Shown piece after piece: positions 13,633 through 24,780 of a stretch of 64,000 nt of DNA. The DNA is taken from contig CAJHNH020003120.1 in assembly GCA_905116865.2 (NCBI GenBank), forward strand, positions 37,501-101,500. The letters are read 5' to 3'. Source of the stretch: Candidula unifasciata (taxonomy: Eukaryota; Mollusca; Gastropoda; Stylommatophora; Geomitridae). The position numbers were made by a program, and so were the translations under genes. Below the pieces are notes generated by a model. That model was not told the origin of the DNA, ran no database searches, and saw only the letters and a program-made list of their open reading frames with translations. Each line of letters begins with the position of its first letter. Position 1 is the first letter of the stretch.

Positions 13633-15531
13633 GTCCTAGAGACGAGTTGACAGGTCCTAGAAACGAGTTGACAGGTCCTAGAAACGAGTTGACAGGTCAT
13701 GGAGACGAGTTGACAGGTCATAAAGACGGGTTGGCGGGTCCTAGAAACGGGTTGACAGGTCATAGAGACGAGTTGACGGGTCATAAAGACGAGTTGACAG
13801 GTCATAGAAATGGGTTGACAGGTCATAGAGACGAGTTGAAAGGTCATAAAGACGGGTTGACGGGTCCTAGAAACGAGTTGACAGGTCATAGAAACGAGCT
13901 GACAGGTCACAGAAACGAGTTGACAGGTCATAAAGACGGGTTGACGGGTCCTAGAAACGGGTTGACAGGTCATAGAGACGAGTCGACAGGTCATAAAGAC
14001 GGGTTGACGGGTCCTAGAAACGAGTTAACAGGTCATAGAAACGGGTTGACAGGTCATATAGACGAATTGACAGGTCATAGAGACGAGTTGACAGGTCATA
14101 GAAACGGGTTGACAGGTCATAGAGACGAGTTGACAGGTCATAGAGACGGGTTGAAGGGTCCTAGAAACGAGTTGACAGGTCATAGAAACGGGTTGACAGG
14201 TCATAGAGACGAGTTGACAGGTCATAGAAACGAGTTGACAGGTCATAGAGACGAGTTGACAGGTCATAAAGACGGGTTGACGGGTCCTAGAAACGAGTTG
14301 ACAGGTCTTAGAAACGGGTTGACAGGTCATAGAGACGAGTTGACAGGTCATAGAGACGAGTTGACAGGTCATAGATACGGGTTGACAGGTCATAGAGACG
14401 AGTTGACAGGTCATAGAGACGGGTTGACGGGTCCTAGAAACGAGTTGACAGGTCATAGAATAGAAACGGGTTGACAGGTCCTAGAAACCAGTTGACAGGT
14501 CCTAGAAACGAGTTGACAGGTCCTAGAAACGAGTTGACAGGTCATAGAGACGAGTTGACAGGTCCTAGAAACTGGTTGACAGGTCATAGAGACGAGTTGA
14601 CAGGTCATAGAGACGAGTTGACAGGTCATAGAATAGAAACGGGTTGACAGGTCCTAGAAACGAGTTGACAGGTCCTAGAAACCAGTTGACAGGTCCTAGA
14701 AACGAGTTGACGGGTCCTAGAAACGAGTTGACAGGTCATAGAAACGGGTTGACAGGTCATAGAAAAGAGTTGACAGGTCCTAGAAACGGGTTGACAGGTC
14801 CTAGAAACGAGTTGACTGGTCATAGAAACGGGTTGACAGGTCATAGAGACGAGTTGACAGGTCATAGAGACGGGTTGACGGGTCCTAGAAACGAGTTGAC
14901 AGGTCATAGAAACGGGTTGACAGGTCATAGAGACGAGTTGACAGGTCATAGAGAAGAGTTGACAGGTCATAGAAACGGGTTGACGGGTCCTAGAAACGGG
15001 TTGACAGGTCCTAGAAACGAGTTGACAGGTCATAGAGACGAGTTGACAGGTCATAGAAACGGGTTGACAGGTCATAGAAACGAGTTGACAGGTCCTAGAG
15101 ACGAGTTGACAGGTCATAGAGACGAGTTGACAGGTCATAGTAACGAGTTGACGGGTCATAGAAACGGGTTGACAGGTCCTAGAAACGAGTTGACAGGTCA
15201 TAGAAACGGGTTGACGGGTCCTAGAAACGAGTTGACAGGTCATACAAACGGGTTGACGGGTCCTAGAAACGGGTTGACAGGTCATAGAAACGGGTTGACG
15301 GGTCCTACAAACGGGTTGACGGGTCCTTGAAACGGGTTGACGGGTCCTAGAAACGAGTTGACAGGTCATAGAAACGAAATGACATGTCCTAGAAACGAGT
15401 TGACGGGTCCCAGAAACGGGTCGACAGGTCATAGAAACGGGTTGACGGATTCTAGAAACGAAATGACGGGTTCTAGAAACGGGTTGACGGGTCCTAGAAA
15501 CGAGTTGACAGGTCATAGAAACGGGCTAACA
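13633..15531. repeat. Minisatellite, 21-bp unit (about 90 copies)
   Basis: Units of the form GAGTTGACAGGTCATAGAAAC. Because 21 is divisible by three and the unit lacks stops in some frames, open frames of up to about 290 codons appear on both strands, reading a seven-residue period (HRNELTG on plus, MTCQLVS on minus). The same +5-bp interruption (ATAGAATAGAAAC) occurs twice, near 14456 and 14630, and breaks the frame. I see no signal peptide, splice context or non-repeat domain, so this is treated as non-coding. Confidence 0.95.
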
Positions 15532-17439
15532 GAAGATTGACATCATGACATATTAGACGCCAAGTAGGAATAGAATCTAATTTGTGCATGAAAGCTATAA
15601 TTTCAAAGTGGTATTATCCATAAAAGTCAATCTTCACAAACAACTTACCTTTGTGAATTCGCGCGTCTTTCTGAAACTTCCTGTGGCCGTGCACTCAAGC
15701 AGAGAGAAGCAATGAACTATGTTCACTAGTCCACAGTGTTACGGTTTTCTCTGCGTTCTGTGGGGGTCACTGGGTATCAGAGGCACTATTTCCCTGACGT
15801 CTGCTACTGGGATGCGGGATACAACTTAAAAGCTTTCTTCTTGGAGCGAATTTTTTTTTTAATTTAACAAAACAAACAGACGCACAATGTTCTTTTTTAT
15901 TTTTTTTTAAACTCAGGACTAAGTGTCTCTGCACCCTTTCTTGTTAATGCTGTATTCACAAGTTATTGTATTTTATAATTTCTTTGTCAAATTCAGCTAA
16001 TTATGTCGCTAAAGAGAATTTAGACAATTCATGAAATGTTAATTGTGACTTATTTCTGTGTGTCTGCCGCGGTGGTTTTTTGAAACTGAGGTTGAGAATG
16101 TAGTACAAATATAGTACCTATGCTGTGTGCCTGAACACTGTTATATCCATGGACTAGTTGACCAAGCGGAAACTCTGCCCGTTGCTAAGCGACCGCTGGC
16201 AGATACTGACCACGCCATGAGAAGACAGGCCTTAAATAATGGGTGGACACCCCCTCCCGCTGTGGGTGCAGCCATGCCACCGACAAGCGCGCCGATCGCC
16301 ATCCGTCATTTCCAGTTTCCCAATAACAATGAAAGTCCGTGTCGTTTGTCACATCAGGCATAGAGTCATGGCACAGGAGAGGAAATAACAACTAATCAAA
16401 GTGTTTCAGGCAATTGTTTTTCAGCCAGTTTATGAAAGTAAACAAATGTATCGCGGGTCGAGCCGGTTATTTTGACCTGATTTTCTGGGATTGCTAGAAA
16501 AGATCCGGAACTTTCCACATAACGTGGATGTCACACCTTCTACTACAAAGCTTTCACTCAATTTATCCACATACATTAAATACGGGAGTTCTGACTTCTT
16601 TTTTTTTGGCGGGGGTGGGGTAGGAGGGGGTGGGGGTGAAATCAAATCAACTCCACTTTACAAATACAACAGTAGAGAGTATTTGGTTGGGTTTAACCCA
16701 TGTTATGGGAAAACGTTATGATAGAAGTGTTGACAAGGTTTATCTAGCAGATACTGACGTCGGCCAGAAAGTTCACATCGGCCCTCAATAATTTATGCCC
16801 AGTCATGTTACCGGGTAGGGTAGATAGTTTTTCTCTTTCAGATAGCAGTCTGTATGATTAAAGCTTTGAATGTGAGAATGACAATCTGTGGCATTCGCTT
16901 AAAAACATTCCAACACGTAAACTACAGTTCATACCTACGATAGGTTGTGTGTTTGGTTAATGTAGGTGGGTCGCAAACCGATTTCCTCTATTTTGGTGGG
17001 CCACGGCTGTAAAGATGGTTGAGACCATTACATATAAGACTGAGCTTCCTGCACTCGTCAGGGACACCGGCACTTGGACAAGGCTGTTCATTTACCACCC
17101 CTCCCACCCCATGTGTAGCTGTTTATCTTTTAAGTACATATCATTGCACTTCCTATTATTTCAGACATATTATTACATGTATTTGTCATCCAGTACACAG
17201 CGATGGTGATCCATAAAAAAAAAAAAAGAAATCTTTCTTTATTGCGTACTCAATCCATAAGTCTCGAGCGTTGGCCCCAGAATATTACAATGGGTCTGAG
17301 CCCCCCCCCCCCCCGTGATTTCTTTGTGGCGGCGCCCCTTGTTCTATTTCTTCATTTTCCTTTCCTGAAAGTTCTGCACATATGTTCGGTACCGTGTTGA
17401 TGATTCTGTGTCTACCCAGTGGTGTACTTGTCAGACAAA
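15532..17439. other. Unassigned sequence with homopolymer runs
   Basis: Mostly single-copy looking. Contains a G-rich run near 16609-16640 and a C run near 17307-17320. Small open frames (16127-16363 plus, 16185-16391 minus, 17015-17209 plus) overlap each other and show no recognisable domain. I see nothing supportable here. Confidence 0.4.
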
Positions 17440-17530
17440 AAACACCGTGTCACTTGTAGGGATTGAACTGTGATCAGTGACACAACCGGCTTGAACGCTG
17501 CTCACTAGGCCACAAGGACTGCTGGAATAG
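17440..17530 (-). mobile_element. tRNA-derived SINE head (family C)
   Basis: On the minus strand the order is CTTGTGGCCTAGTGAGCAG (A-box match TGGCCTAGTGAG at 17501-17512), then AGTTCAATCCC (B box, about 17458-17469), then CAAGTGACACGG and a short T/A-rich stretch. The A-to-B spacing suits a tRNA-like Pol III promoter. No second copy was found in this window. Confidence 0.6.
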
Positions 17531-17635
17531 AGCTAGACGTCACCAGCGAACGGGTAGGTCTTGGAGATAACAGAATAAAGGAACATTTTGACACAGTGGA
17601 CAAGTCCAGATATTGTTCATTCTTACAACACTACT

Positions 17636-17824
17636 GGGGTGCCTAGTTGACCATGTTCTTAGTGCACTTGTATCCATGGCAAGGCGCACACGCTGTCTGG
17701 AGGTGACAGGTTCAATACCCAGCACGGTAACTATAGCTTTTTATGTTGTCTAGCGTGTTCTTCTATCTTTCTACTTCTCTAAGAGTGCCGATCAATACAC
17801 TTTATGCTACTTGATTAATTCATA
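17636..17824 (+). mobile_element. tRNA-derived SINE (family B), copy 2
   Basis: Same element as 12425-12622 in the opposite orientation: GGGTGCCTAGTTGACCATG, B box GGTTCAATACC, then TAACTATAGCTTTTTATG and the shared end TTGATTAATTCAT. Differences between the copies include a short internal indel after TATAGCTTT, so both are moderately old. Confidence 0.75.
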
Positions 17825-17959
17825 CTTACAAGCGCGGAGGCTGTCAGGAAAACAATTACTTCGAAATTTGCCTGTTCGTCACAGGGAAAGGGGTTGAGGG
17901 AAGCGGGATTCTTGTAATTAAGGCTCTAAATACAGAGGGTGGGGCTAGGGGACCGAACC

Positions 17960-18260
17960 AACTCGACTAATCTGCTAATATACACTCCATATGACTCGGG
18001 GAGGGGGGGGGGGGCAACGCTTTCCTGTCGAGTTTTAAATGGCAGGCAATATCGACAAAGACGTTGATGGACAAACGCGACACATAAAAAAACAGACAGA
18101 CACAGATGGATAGCCGTGACACATAGAGAAACAGACACACATTGATAGAAAGCCGCGACACATAGAGAAACAGACAGACACAGATAGACAACCGCCACAT
18201 ATAGAGAAACAGAAAGGCACAGATAGACAGACATGAACGCAGGCATACACACAGAACATA
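17960..18260. repeat. Short degenerate minisatellite, about 45-bp unit
   Basis: About four units with GACACATAGAGAAACAGACA and CAGATAGACA cores, and a G-run (18002-18014) just before. Minus-strand open frames (17926-18444 and overlaps) are cysteine- and valine-rich only because they read this repeat. Confidence 0.75.
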
Positions 18261-18594
18261 CCACAAAGAACGTCTTACATGATGCAGCATTCTTCTTCCT
18301 CCTCGAAATTAAGAGGGTGGTTTGCACACCCTGTTGTGGTTTACAACTAGACTGCGATATCTGCACCTTTCGGCCCAACGCCTCTGATTTCAGCAAACAA
18401 CAGCAGTGGTAAATTGGGTCACGTACGCCTGTAGTCACGAACAAATGGGCGAACGAACACGATTTCTAAACAACTTTTGACTTCCCCCACAAACCACGCC
18501 TCAGCATAGGAATGCAAAAACATTGCTTTGTTGCAACGTTTTCAGCTAACGAACACAGTCAGCTGTGTCACGTCTGTGCTTAGTATGGTTGCTT
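18261..18594. other. Unassigned sequence
   Basis: No recognisable gene or repeat before the 52-bp array. Confidence 0.4.
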
Positions 18595-20572
18595 TGTCCT
18601 TGAAACATTTGTTCAGTGACAGTAGTGTCTACAAGCCCAAGAGTATTAGAGTTAAAACATTTGGTTAGAGACAGTAGTGTAGCAAACCGAAGATATAGGA
18701 GTTGAAACATTTGTTTAGTGACAGTAGTGTAGCAAGCCCAAGAGTATTAGAGTTAAAACATTTGTTTAGTGACAGTAGTGTCCGCAAGCCTAAGAGTATT
18801 AGAGTTAAAACATTTGTTTAGTGACAGTAGTGTCCGCAAGCCTAAGTGTAATAGAGTTGAAACATTTGTGTAGTGACAGTAGTGTCCGCAAGCCTAAGTG
18901 TAATAGAGTTGAAACATTTGTTTAGTGACAGTAGTGTCCGCAAGCCTAAGTGTAATAGAGTTGAAACATTTGTTTAGTGACAGTAGTGTAGCAAGCCTAA
19001 GAGTATTAGAGTTGAAACATTTGTTTAGTGACAGTAGTGTCCGCAAGCATAAGAGTAATAGAGTTAAAACATTTGTTTAGTGACAGTAGTGTCAGCAAGC
19101 CTAAGAGTATTAGAGTTAAAACATTTGTTTAGTGACAGTAGTGTCCGCAAGCCTAAGAGTATTAGAGTTAAAACATTTGTTTAGTGACAGTAGTGTCCAC
19201 AAGCCTAAGTGTAATAGAGTTAAAACATTTGTTTAGTGACAGTAGTGTCCGCAAGCCTAAGTGTAATAGAGTTGAAACATTTGTTTAGTGACAGTAGTGT
19301 CCACAAGCCTAAGTGTAATAGAGTTGAAACATTTGTTTAGTGACAGTAGTGTCCACAAGCCTAAGTGTAATAGAGTTGAAACATTTGTTTAGTGACAGTA
19401 GTGTCCGCAAGCCTAAGTGTAATAGAGTTGAAACATTTGTTTAGTGACAGTAGTGTAGCAAGCCTAAGAGTATTAGAGTTGAAACATTTGTTTAGTGACA
19501 GTAGTGTCCGCAAGCATAAGAGTAATAGAGTTAAAACATTTGTTTAGTGACAGTAGTGTCAGCAAGCCTAAGAGTATTAGAGTTAAAACATTTGTTTAGT
19601 GACAGTAGTGTCAGCAAGCCTAAGAGTATTAGAGTTAAAACATTTGTTTAGTGACAGTAGTGTAGCAAGCCGAATATATATGAGTTGAAACATTTGTTTA
19701 GTGACAATAGTATCGGCAAGCCTAAGAGTATTAGAGTTAAAACATTTGTTTAGTGACAATAGTATCAGCAAGCCTAAGAGTATTAGAGTTGAAACATTAG
19801 TTTAGTGACAATAGTATCGGCAAGCCTAAGAGTATTAGAGTTGAAACATTTGTTTAGTGACAGTAGTGTCAGCAAGCCTAAGAGTATTAGAGTTAAAACA
19901 TTTGTTCAGTGACAGTAGTGTCCACAAGCCTAAGAGTATTAGGGTTGAAACATTTGTGTAGTGACAATAGTATCGGCAAGCCTAAGAGTATTAGAGTTGA
20001 AACATTTGTTTAGTGACAATAGTATCAGCAAGCCTAAGAGTATTAGAGTTGAAACATTTGTGTAGTGACAATAGTATTGGCAAGCCTAAGAGTATTAGAG
20101 TTGAAACATTTGTATAGTGACAGTATCGGCAAGCCTAAGAGTATTAGAGTTGAAACATTTGTGTAGTGACAATAGTATCGGCAAGCCTAAGAGTATTAGA
20201 GTTGAAACATTTGTGTAGTGACAATAGTTTCGGCAAGCCTAAGAGTATTAGAGTTGAAACATTTGTGTAATGATAATAGTATCGGCAAGCCTAAGAGTAT
20301 TAGAGTTGAAACATTTGTGTAGTGACAATAGTATCGGCAAGCCTAAGTGTATTAGAGTTGAAACATTTGTGTAGTGACAATAGTATCGGCAAGCCTAAGA
20401 GTATTAGAGTTGAAACATTTGTGTAGTGACAATAGTATCGGCAAGCCTAAGATTATTAGAGTTGAAACATTTGTGTAGTGACAATAGTATCGGCAAGCCT
20501 AAGAGTATTAGAGTTGAGACATTTGTGTAGTGACAATAGTATCGGCAAGCCTAAGAGTATTAGAGTTGAAAC
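18595..20572. repeat. Minisatellite, 52-bp unit (about 38 copies) in two subfamilies
   Basis: Units carry ACATTTGTTTAGTGACAGTA, GTGTCCGCAAGCCTAAG and AGTATTAGAGTTAAA. The left half is mostly the GACAGTAGTGTCC type. The right half (from about 19.7 kb) is mostly the GACAATAGTATCGG type with ATTTGTGTAG. Occasional 50-bp units (GTGTAGCAAGC) are present. The left-right polarity suggests two separate expansion events. Confidence 0.95.
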
Positions 20573-20930
20573 AAAGCAAGAAACAATAACTAAACATGAG
20601 GTTGGTGTTGCTGTGCCTGATCTCCCAAAGCTGTACGACATGGCTACATCTACAATCTGTACTATCTCAATGAACACACTTAAGATGGCTGACGTGGGTA
20701 TAGGAATGACTGAGTTAACAAAACAAATGTCTCAGGTGTTAGAAGAAGTTGAAACATTGTTGTTAGCCAACAAGCCAGCTATCGAAGTAGCAGTCTTTCC
20801 TCCTTTGTCTTTCTCCGCACCTTCTGCATATGCCAGTAACTATCAACCCAAAAGTTCAGCTTATACGGCATATTGCATAGTCACATGCAAATCCATTGAA
20901 AAAGGTTTCGAACGGTTTATTTGGATGTGA
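20478..20930 (+). CDS. Unassigned open frame downstream of the 52-bp array
   Basis: A 150-codon frame. The first 30 or so residues read the last repeat units and are probably not genuine. From about residue 32 the DNA is single-copy, and the translation has balanced composition with a helix-like stretch near residues 75-100 (MTELTKQMSQVLEEVETLLL), a few hydrophobic positions and no cysteine motif or signal peptide. I do not recognise a family. It could be an exon fragment, a decayed transposon protein or chance. The 39-bp array begins 50 bases after its stop. Confidence 0.25.
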   Translation: MTIVSASLRVLELRHLCSDNSIGKPKSIRVETKQETITKHEVGVAVPDLPKLYDMATSTICTISMNTLKMADVGIGMTELTKQMSQVLEEVETLLLANKPAIEVAVFPPLSFSAPSAYASNYQPKSSAYTAYCIVTCKSIEKGFERFIWM

Positions 20931-20979
20931 GACACAGTGTTTCGGCTCGTGAACATTTTGTTTCGGGAACGAAATCCAA

Positions 20980-22790
20980 GAATGACTCTAGTAACGCCAG
21001 GCACCACAATCAAAGAACGAATGACGCTTGTAACGCCAGGCACCACAATCAAAGAACGAATGAGGCTTGTAACGCCAGGCACCACAATCAAAGAACGAAT
21101 GACGCTTGTAACGCCAGGCACCACAATGAACGAATGACGCTAGCATCGCCAGGCACCACAATCAATGAACGAATGACGCTAGTATCGCCAGGCACCACAA
21201 TCAATGAACGAATGACGCTAGTATCGCCAGGCACCACAATACAATAACGAATGACGCTAGTAACGCCAGGCACTACAATACAAGAACGAATGACGCTGGT
21301 ATCGCCAGGTACCACAATCAATGAACGAATGACTCCAGTAACGCCAGGCACCACAACCAATGAACGAATGACGCTAGTAACGCCAGACATCACAATCAAT
21401 GAACAAATGACGCTAGTAACGCCAGGCACCACAATCAATGAACGAATGACGCCAGGCACCACAATCAATGAACGAATGATGCCAGGCACCACAATCAATG
21501 AACGAATGACGCTAGTAACGCCAGACATCACAATCAATGAACAAATGACGCTAGTAACGTCAGGCACCACATTCCAAGAACGAAGGACGCTGGTAACGCC
21601 AAGCACCACAATCCAAAAACGAAGGACGCTGGTAACGCCAGGCACCACAATCAAAGAACAAATGACGCTAGTAACGCCAGGCACCACAATAAAAAAAAGA
21701 ATGACGCTAGTAACGCCAGACACCACAATAAAAGAACAAATGACGGTAATAATGCCCGGCACCACAATCAAAGAACGAATGACGCTAGTAACGCCAGGCA
21801 CCACAATCAAAGAACTAATGACGCTAGTAACGCCAGGCAACACAATCAAAGAAAGAATAACGGTAGTAACGCCAGGCACCACAATCAAAGAAAGAATAAC
21901 GGTAGTAACGCCAGGCAACACAATCAAAGAAAGAATAACGGTAGTAACGCCAGGCAACACAATCAAAGAAAGAATAACGGTAGTAACGCCAGGCAACACA
22001 ATCAAAGAACGAATGACGCTAGTAACGCCAGGCAACACAATCAAAGAAAGAATAACGGTAGTAACGCCAGGCAACACAATCAAAGAAAGAATAACGGTAG
22101 TAAGGCCAGGCAACACAATCAAAGAAAGAATAACGGTAGTAACGCCAGGCAACACAATCAAAGAAAGAATAACGGTAGTAACGCCAGGCAACACAATCAA
22201 AGAAAGAATAACGGTAGTAACGCCAGGCAACACAATCAAAGAAAGAATAACGGCAGTAACGCCAGGCAACACAATCAAAGAACGATTGACGCTAGTAACG
22301 CCAGGCAACACAATCAAAGAAAGAATAACGGTAGTAACGCCAGGCAACACAATCAAAGAAAGAATAACGGTAGTAACGCCAGGCAACACAATCAAAGAAC
22401 GAATGACGCTAGTAACGCCAGGCACCACAATCAAAGAACTAATGACGCTAGTAACGCCAGGCAACACAATCAAAGAAAGAATAACGGTAGTAACGCCAGG
22501 CACCACAATCAAAGAACGAATGACGCTAGTAACGCCAGGCAACACAATCAAAGAAAGAATAACGGTAGTAACGCCAGGCAACACAATCAAAGAACGAATG
22601 ACGCTGGTAACGCTAGGCACCACAATCAAAGAACGAATGACGCTGGTAACGCGAGGCACCACAATCAAAGAACGAATGACGCTGGTAACGCTAGGCACCA
22701 CAATCAAAGAACGAATGACGCTGGTAACGCTAGACACCGCAATCAATGAACGAATGACGCTAGCAACGCGAGTCACCACTGTAATTAGTC
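20980..22790. repeat. Minisatellite, 39-bp unit (about 46 copies), open on both strands
   Basis: Units contain GAATGACGCTAGTAACGCC and AGGCACCACAATCAAAGAA. A second subfamily (AAGAATAACGGTAGTAACG with GGCAACACA) dominates about 21.84-22.59 kb. As 39 is 13 codons, one frame stays open for 520 codons on plus (21251-22813) and another for 563 codons on minus (22779-21088). The plus translation has a 13-residue period (RMTLVTPGTTIKE). There is no start context, leader or flanking domain to support a protein. Confidence 0.95.
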
Positions 22791-22799
22791 GCCCTTTAG

Positions 22800-23282
22800 G
22801 TCATTCTGATTAAAGGATCCGTGTCGTATATTACGCCTCTCTTCGCCCTTTCCCCCAAATGAGACCACGGGAGACACAGGGGAAATATTTCATTGATAAG
22901 TTATCTCATTTTCCGGTACTATCAGCCCCTGTCAAAGGACGAAACAATATGGCGCAATATGTGTTGTAATCCTAATTAGAAAGCACTATTATGGATACCT
23001 TTATATGGACATCAGACAATCTGCCTAAAATATCTGAATTCTCAAAAGTAGCAAGAGGCCAGTTCTAGAAGCTTGTGAAATCTAAAAGAAGCATGGCCCA
23101 GGGACAAGCGAGTCAGCTGAAAAAATGTGTGATCGGCAGAGAGGAAATATCTTGTGAGAGTGTACAGACAGACAACTATTTCTTCATAACGGGTAAATAC
23201 ACTGTTGCTTCTAGATCGACATTTACTTGGCAGGTGATGTAGTCAACAGGACGTCAGCAGTCTTTACTTTCGAGAAATTTAC
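22800..23282. other. Unassigned sequence
   Basis: Single-copy looking, no gene or RNA signature recognised. Confidence 0.4.
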
Positions 23283-23425
23283 CTGATATCCGTTTAGGGC
23301 TGGGTCGACCTTGGAACCAAGGTAATTTTTGAAAACAGAGTGGCTCCGTCAGAACCCAAACACACGAACTCCGTATCCGCAGGCGAGCTTCTAGCCGCTA
23401 CATCACGACGGCTCCTAAATGAGGT
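23283..23425 (-). mobile_element. SINE 5' half (family A)
   Basis: On the minus strand a tRNA-like head (ATGTAGCGGCTAGAAGC as A-box region, GTGTGTTTGGGTTCTGAC around the B box) is followed by the family A body (ACCTTGGTTCCAAGGTCGAC, CCAGCCCTAAACGG). The same order is seen at 28258-28530. The 3' half is absent, so this copy is truncated at its 3' side. Confidence 0.6.
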
Positions 23426-23439
23426 ACTATAAAATATGT

Positions 23440-23800
23440 TGTGTAAGTCAAGTCACGTCAGTAGTTCCATGTCGAGGCCCCAGTCAATTTACGTCAGTAG
23501 TTCCATGTCGAGGCCCCAGTCTATTCACGTCAGTGGTTCTAAGTCGAGCTCCGTGTCAAGTCACGTCAGTGGTTTCATGTCGAGTCCCGGGTCAAGTTAC
23601 GTCAATGCCTTTATGTCGATCCCAGGTCAAGTTACGTCAGTGCTTCTATGTCGAGTCCCAGGTCAAGTTACGTCAGTGCTTCTATGTCGAGTCCCAGGTC
23701 AAGTTACATCAGTGCTTCTATGTCGAGTCCCAGGTCAAGTTACGTCAGTGCTTCTATGTCGAGTCCTGAATCAAGTCACCAAGAATGCCTTCTTGTAGAG
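23440..23800. repeat. Minisatellite, 36-bp unit (about 9-10 copies)
   Basis: Units contain AAGTTACGTCAGTGCTTCTA and TGTCGAGTCCCAGGTC. The four rightmost units are almost identical and those on the left are diverged. Each unit carries TTACGTCA, which matches a CRE/ATF-like octamer. Overlapping plus-strand open frames read the repeat and are not considered genes. Confidence 0.9.
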
Positions 23801-24780
23801 TCCTGACCCAAGCCACTTTATGCATCAAGTCATTCGCAAATTGGGCACATTTATTTACAAAAATAAAGATACAGATGAATAAAAAGTGCTGGAAAAAAAA
23901 AACCGGAAATGCAATTCGGAAAACTGTCTGAAGTATAAAACAAAAAGCGAAAGAAGTCAAATGTGAAAGCGTGATAAATCGGAACAGAAAATATTAGGTC
24001 ATATTTTATTTAAAGAAGTTTAAAATTGTGTCGCTGATCATTAAACCTGCGTCATAGTGGCCGTCCGCCAAGTAGTCGAAGCTAAACGTCACCTGTCTAG
24101 TCACTAGTGGATGGAAAAAACGCTAGAAGTTATGCGACTAAAGTGGGACTCAAGTGGAACGACTCAAGTCCAACCTGTGTCTTATTATAAAGTAGACCTG
24201 GTAGAGGCTCTACAGGATCAAGTAAACAGTGCAGCAGAACAGAGCATCCATATCTGGACAGGTTGGTGCAGATGGAAGTCAACAAAGGATCTGGACGAAT
24301 GTCTACCCGTAGAGAAAACACAGGTTGACGTTTTACCAGGTACAAGTGATGCCACCAGTACATGGGAACTTTCTGTGGCTGTCAAAGAAAGGGACGCACA
24401 ACTAGTACGGAAATGTCCCGTGTACATTGATGACAATATTTGATTGATTCCTTCATTCACTTATCCTTATCTTGTTGGGGTAAACTGAGTCAATTCTGTT
24501 TTGTTTGTTTAGTTGTCCTTGTGTATATTTGTCACGGCTGTTGATCCCGAGAGTGGTCCCAGAAGACCCATTGATCAGCAGATAGCATCAAAACCCCGGA
24601 TGTTTGATTAGGTGGATACTGTGCCAGCGTCATTAACTATACAGAGGAGACATCTATTTTTTTTTTCCAGTTCTAAACTCGTCAACCGTGACATATTAGT
24701 ACGTCATGAGCTTTAAGTAGAACTCGTAGAAGTTAAACAGTTGACAGTCCTCAGGAATGACTTCTTCATACCAGGTTCAA
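23801..24780. other. Unassigned sequence with one weak open frame
   Basis: The only frame of note is 24111-24443 (110 codons, plus). It has no recognisable domain and is matched by minus-strand frames of similar length, so it is not called as a gene. A T run lies near 24657-24668. Confidence 0.4.

Noticed and set aside
13611..15540. Long open frames on both strands with a seven-residue period
   Set aside because: They only read the 21-bp minisatellite, exist on both strands at once, and are broken by 5-bp interruptions. No leader or non-repeat domain.
24111..24443. 110-codon plus-strand open frame as a gene
   Set aside because: No recognisable domain and equally long frames on the opposite strand; insufficient support.
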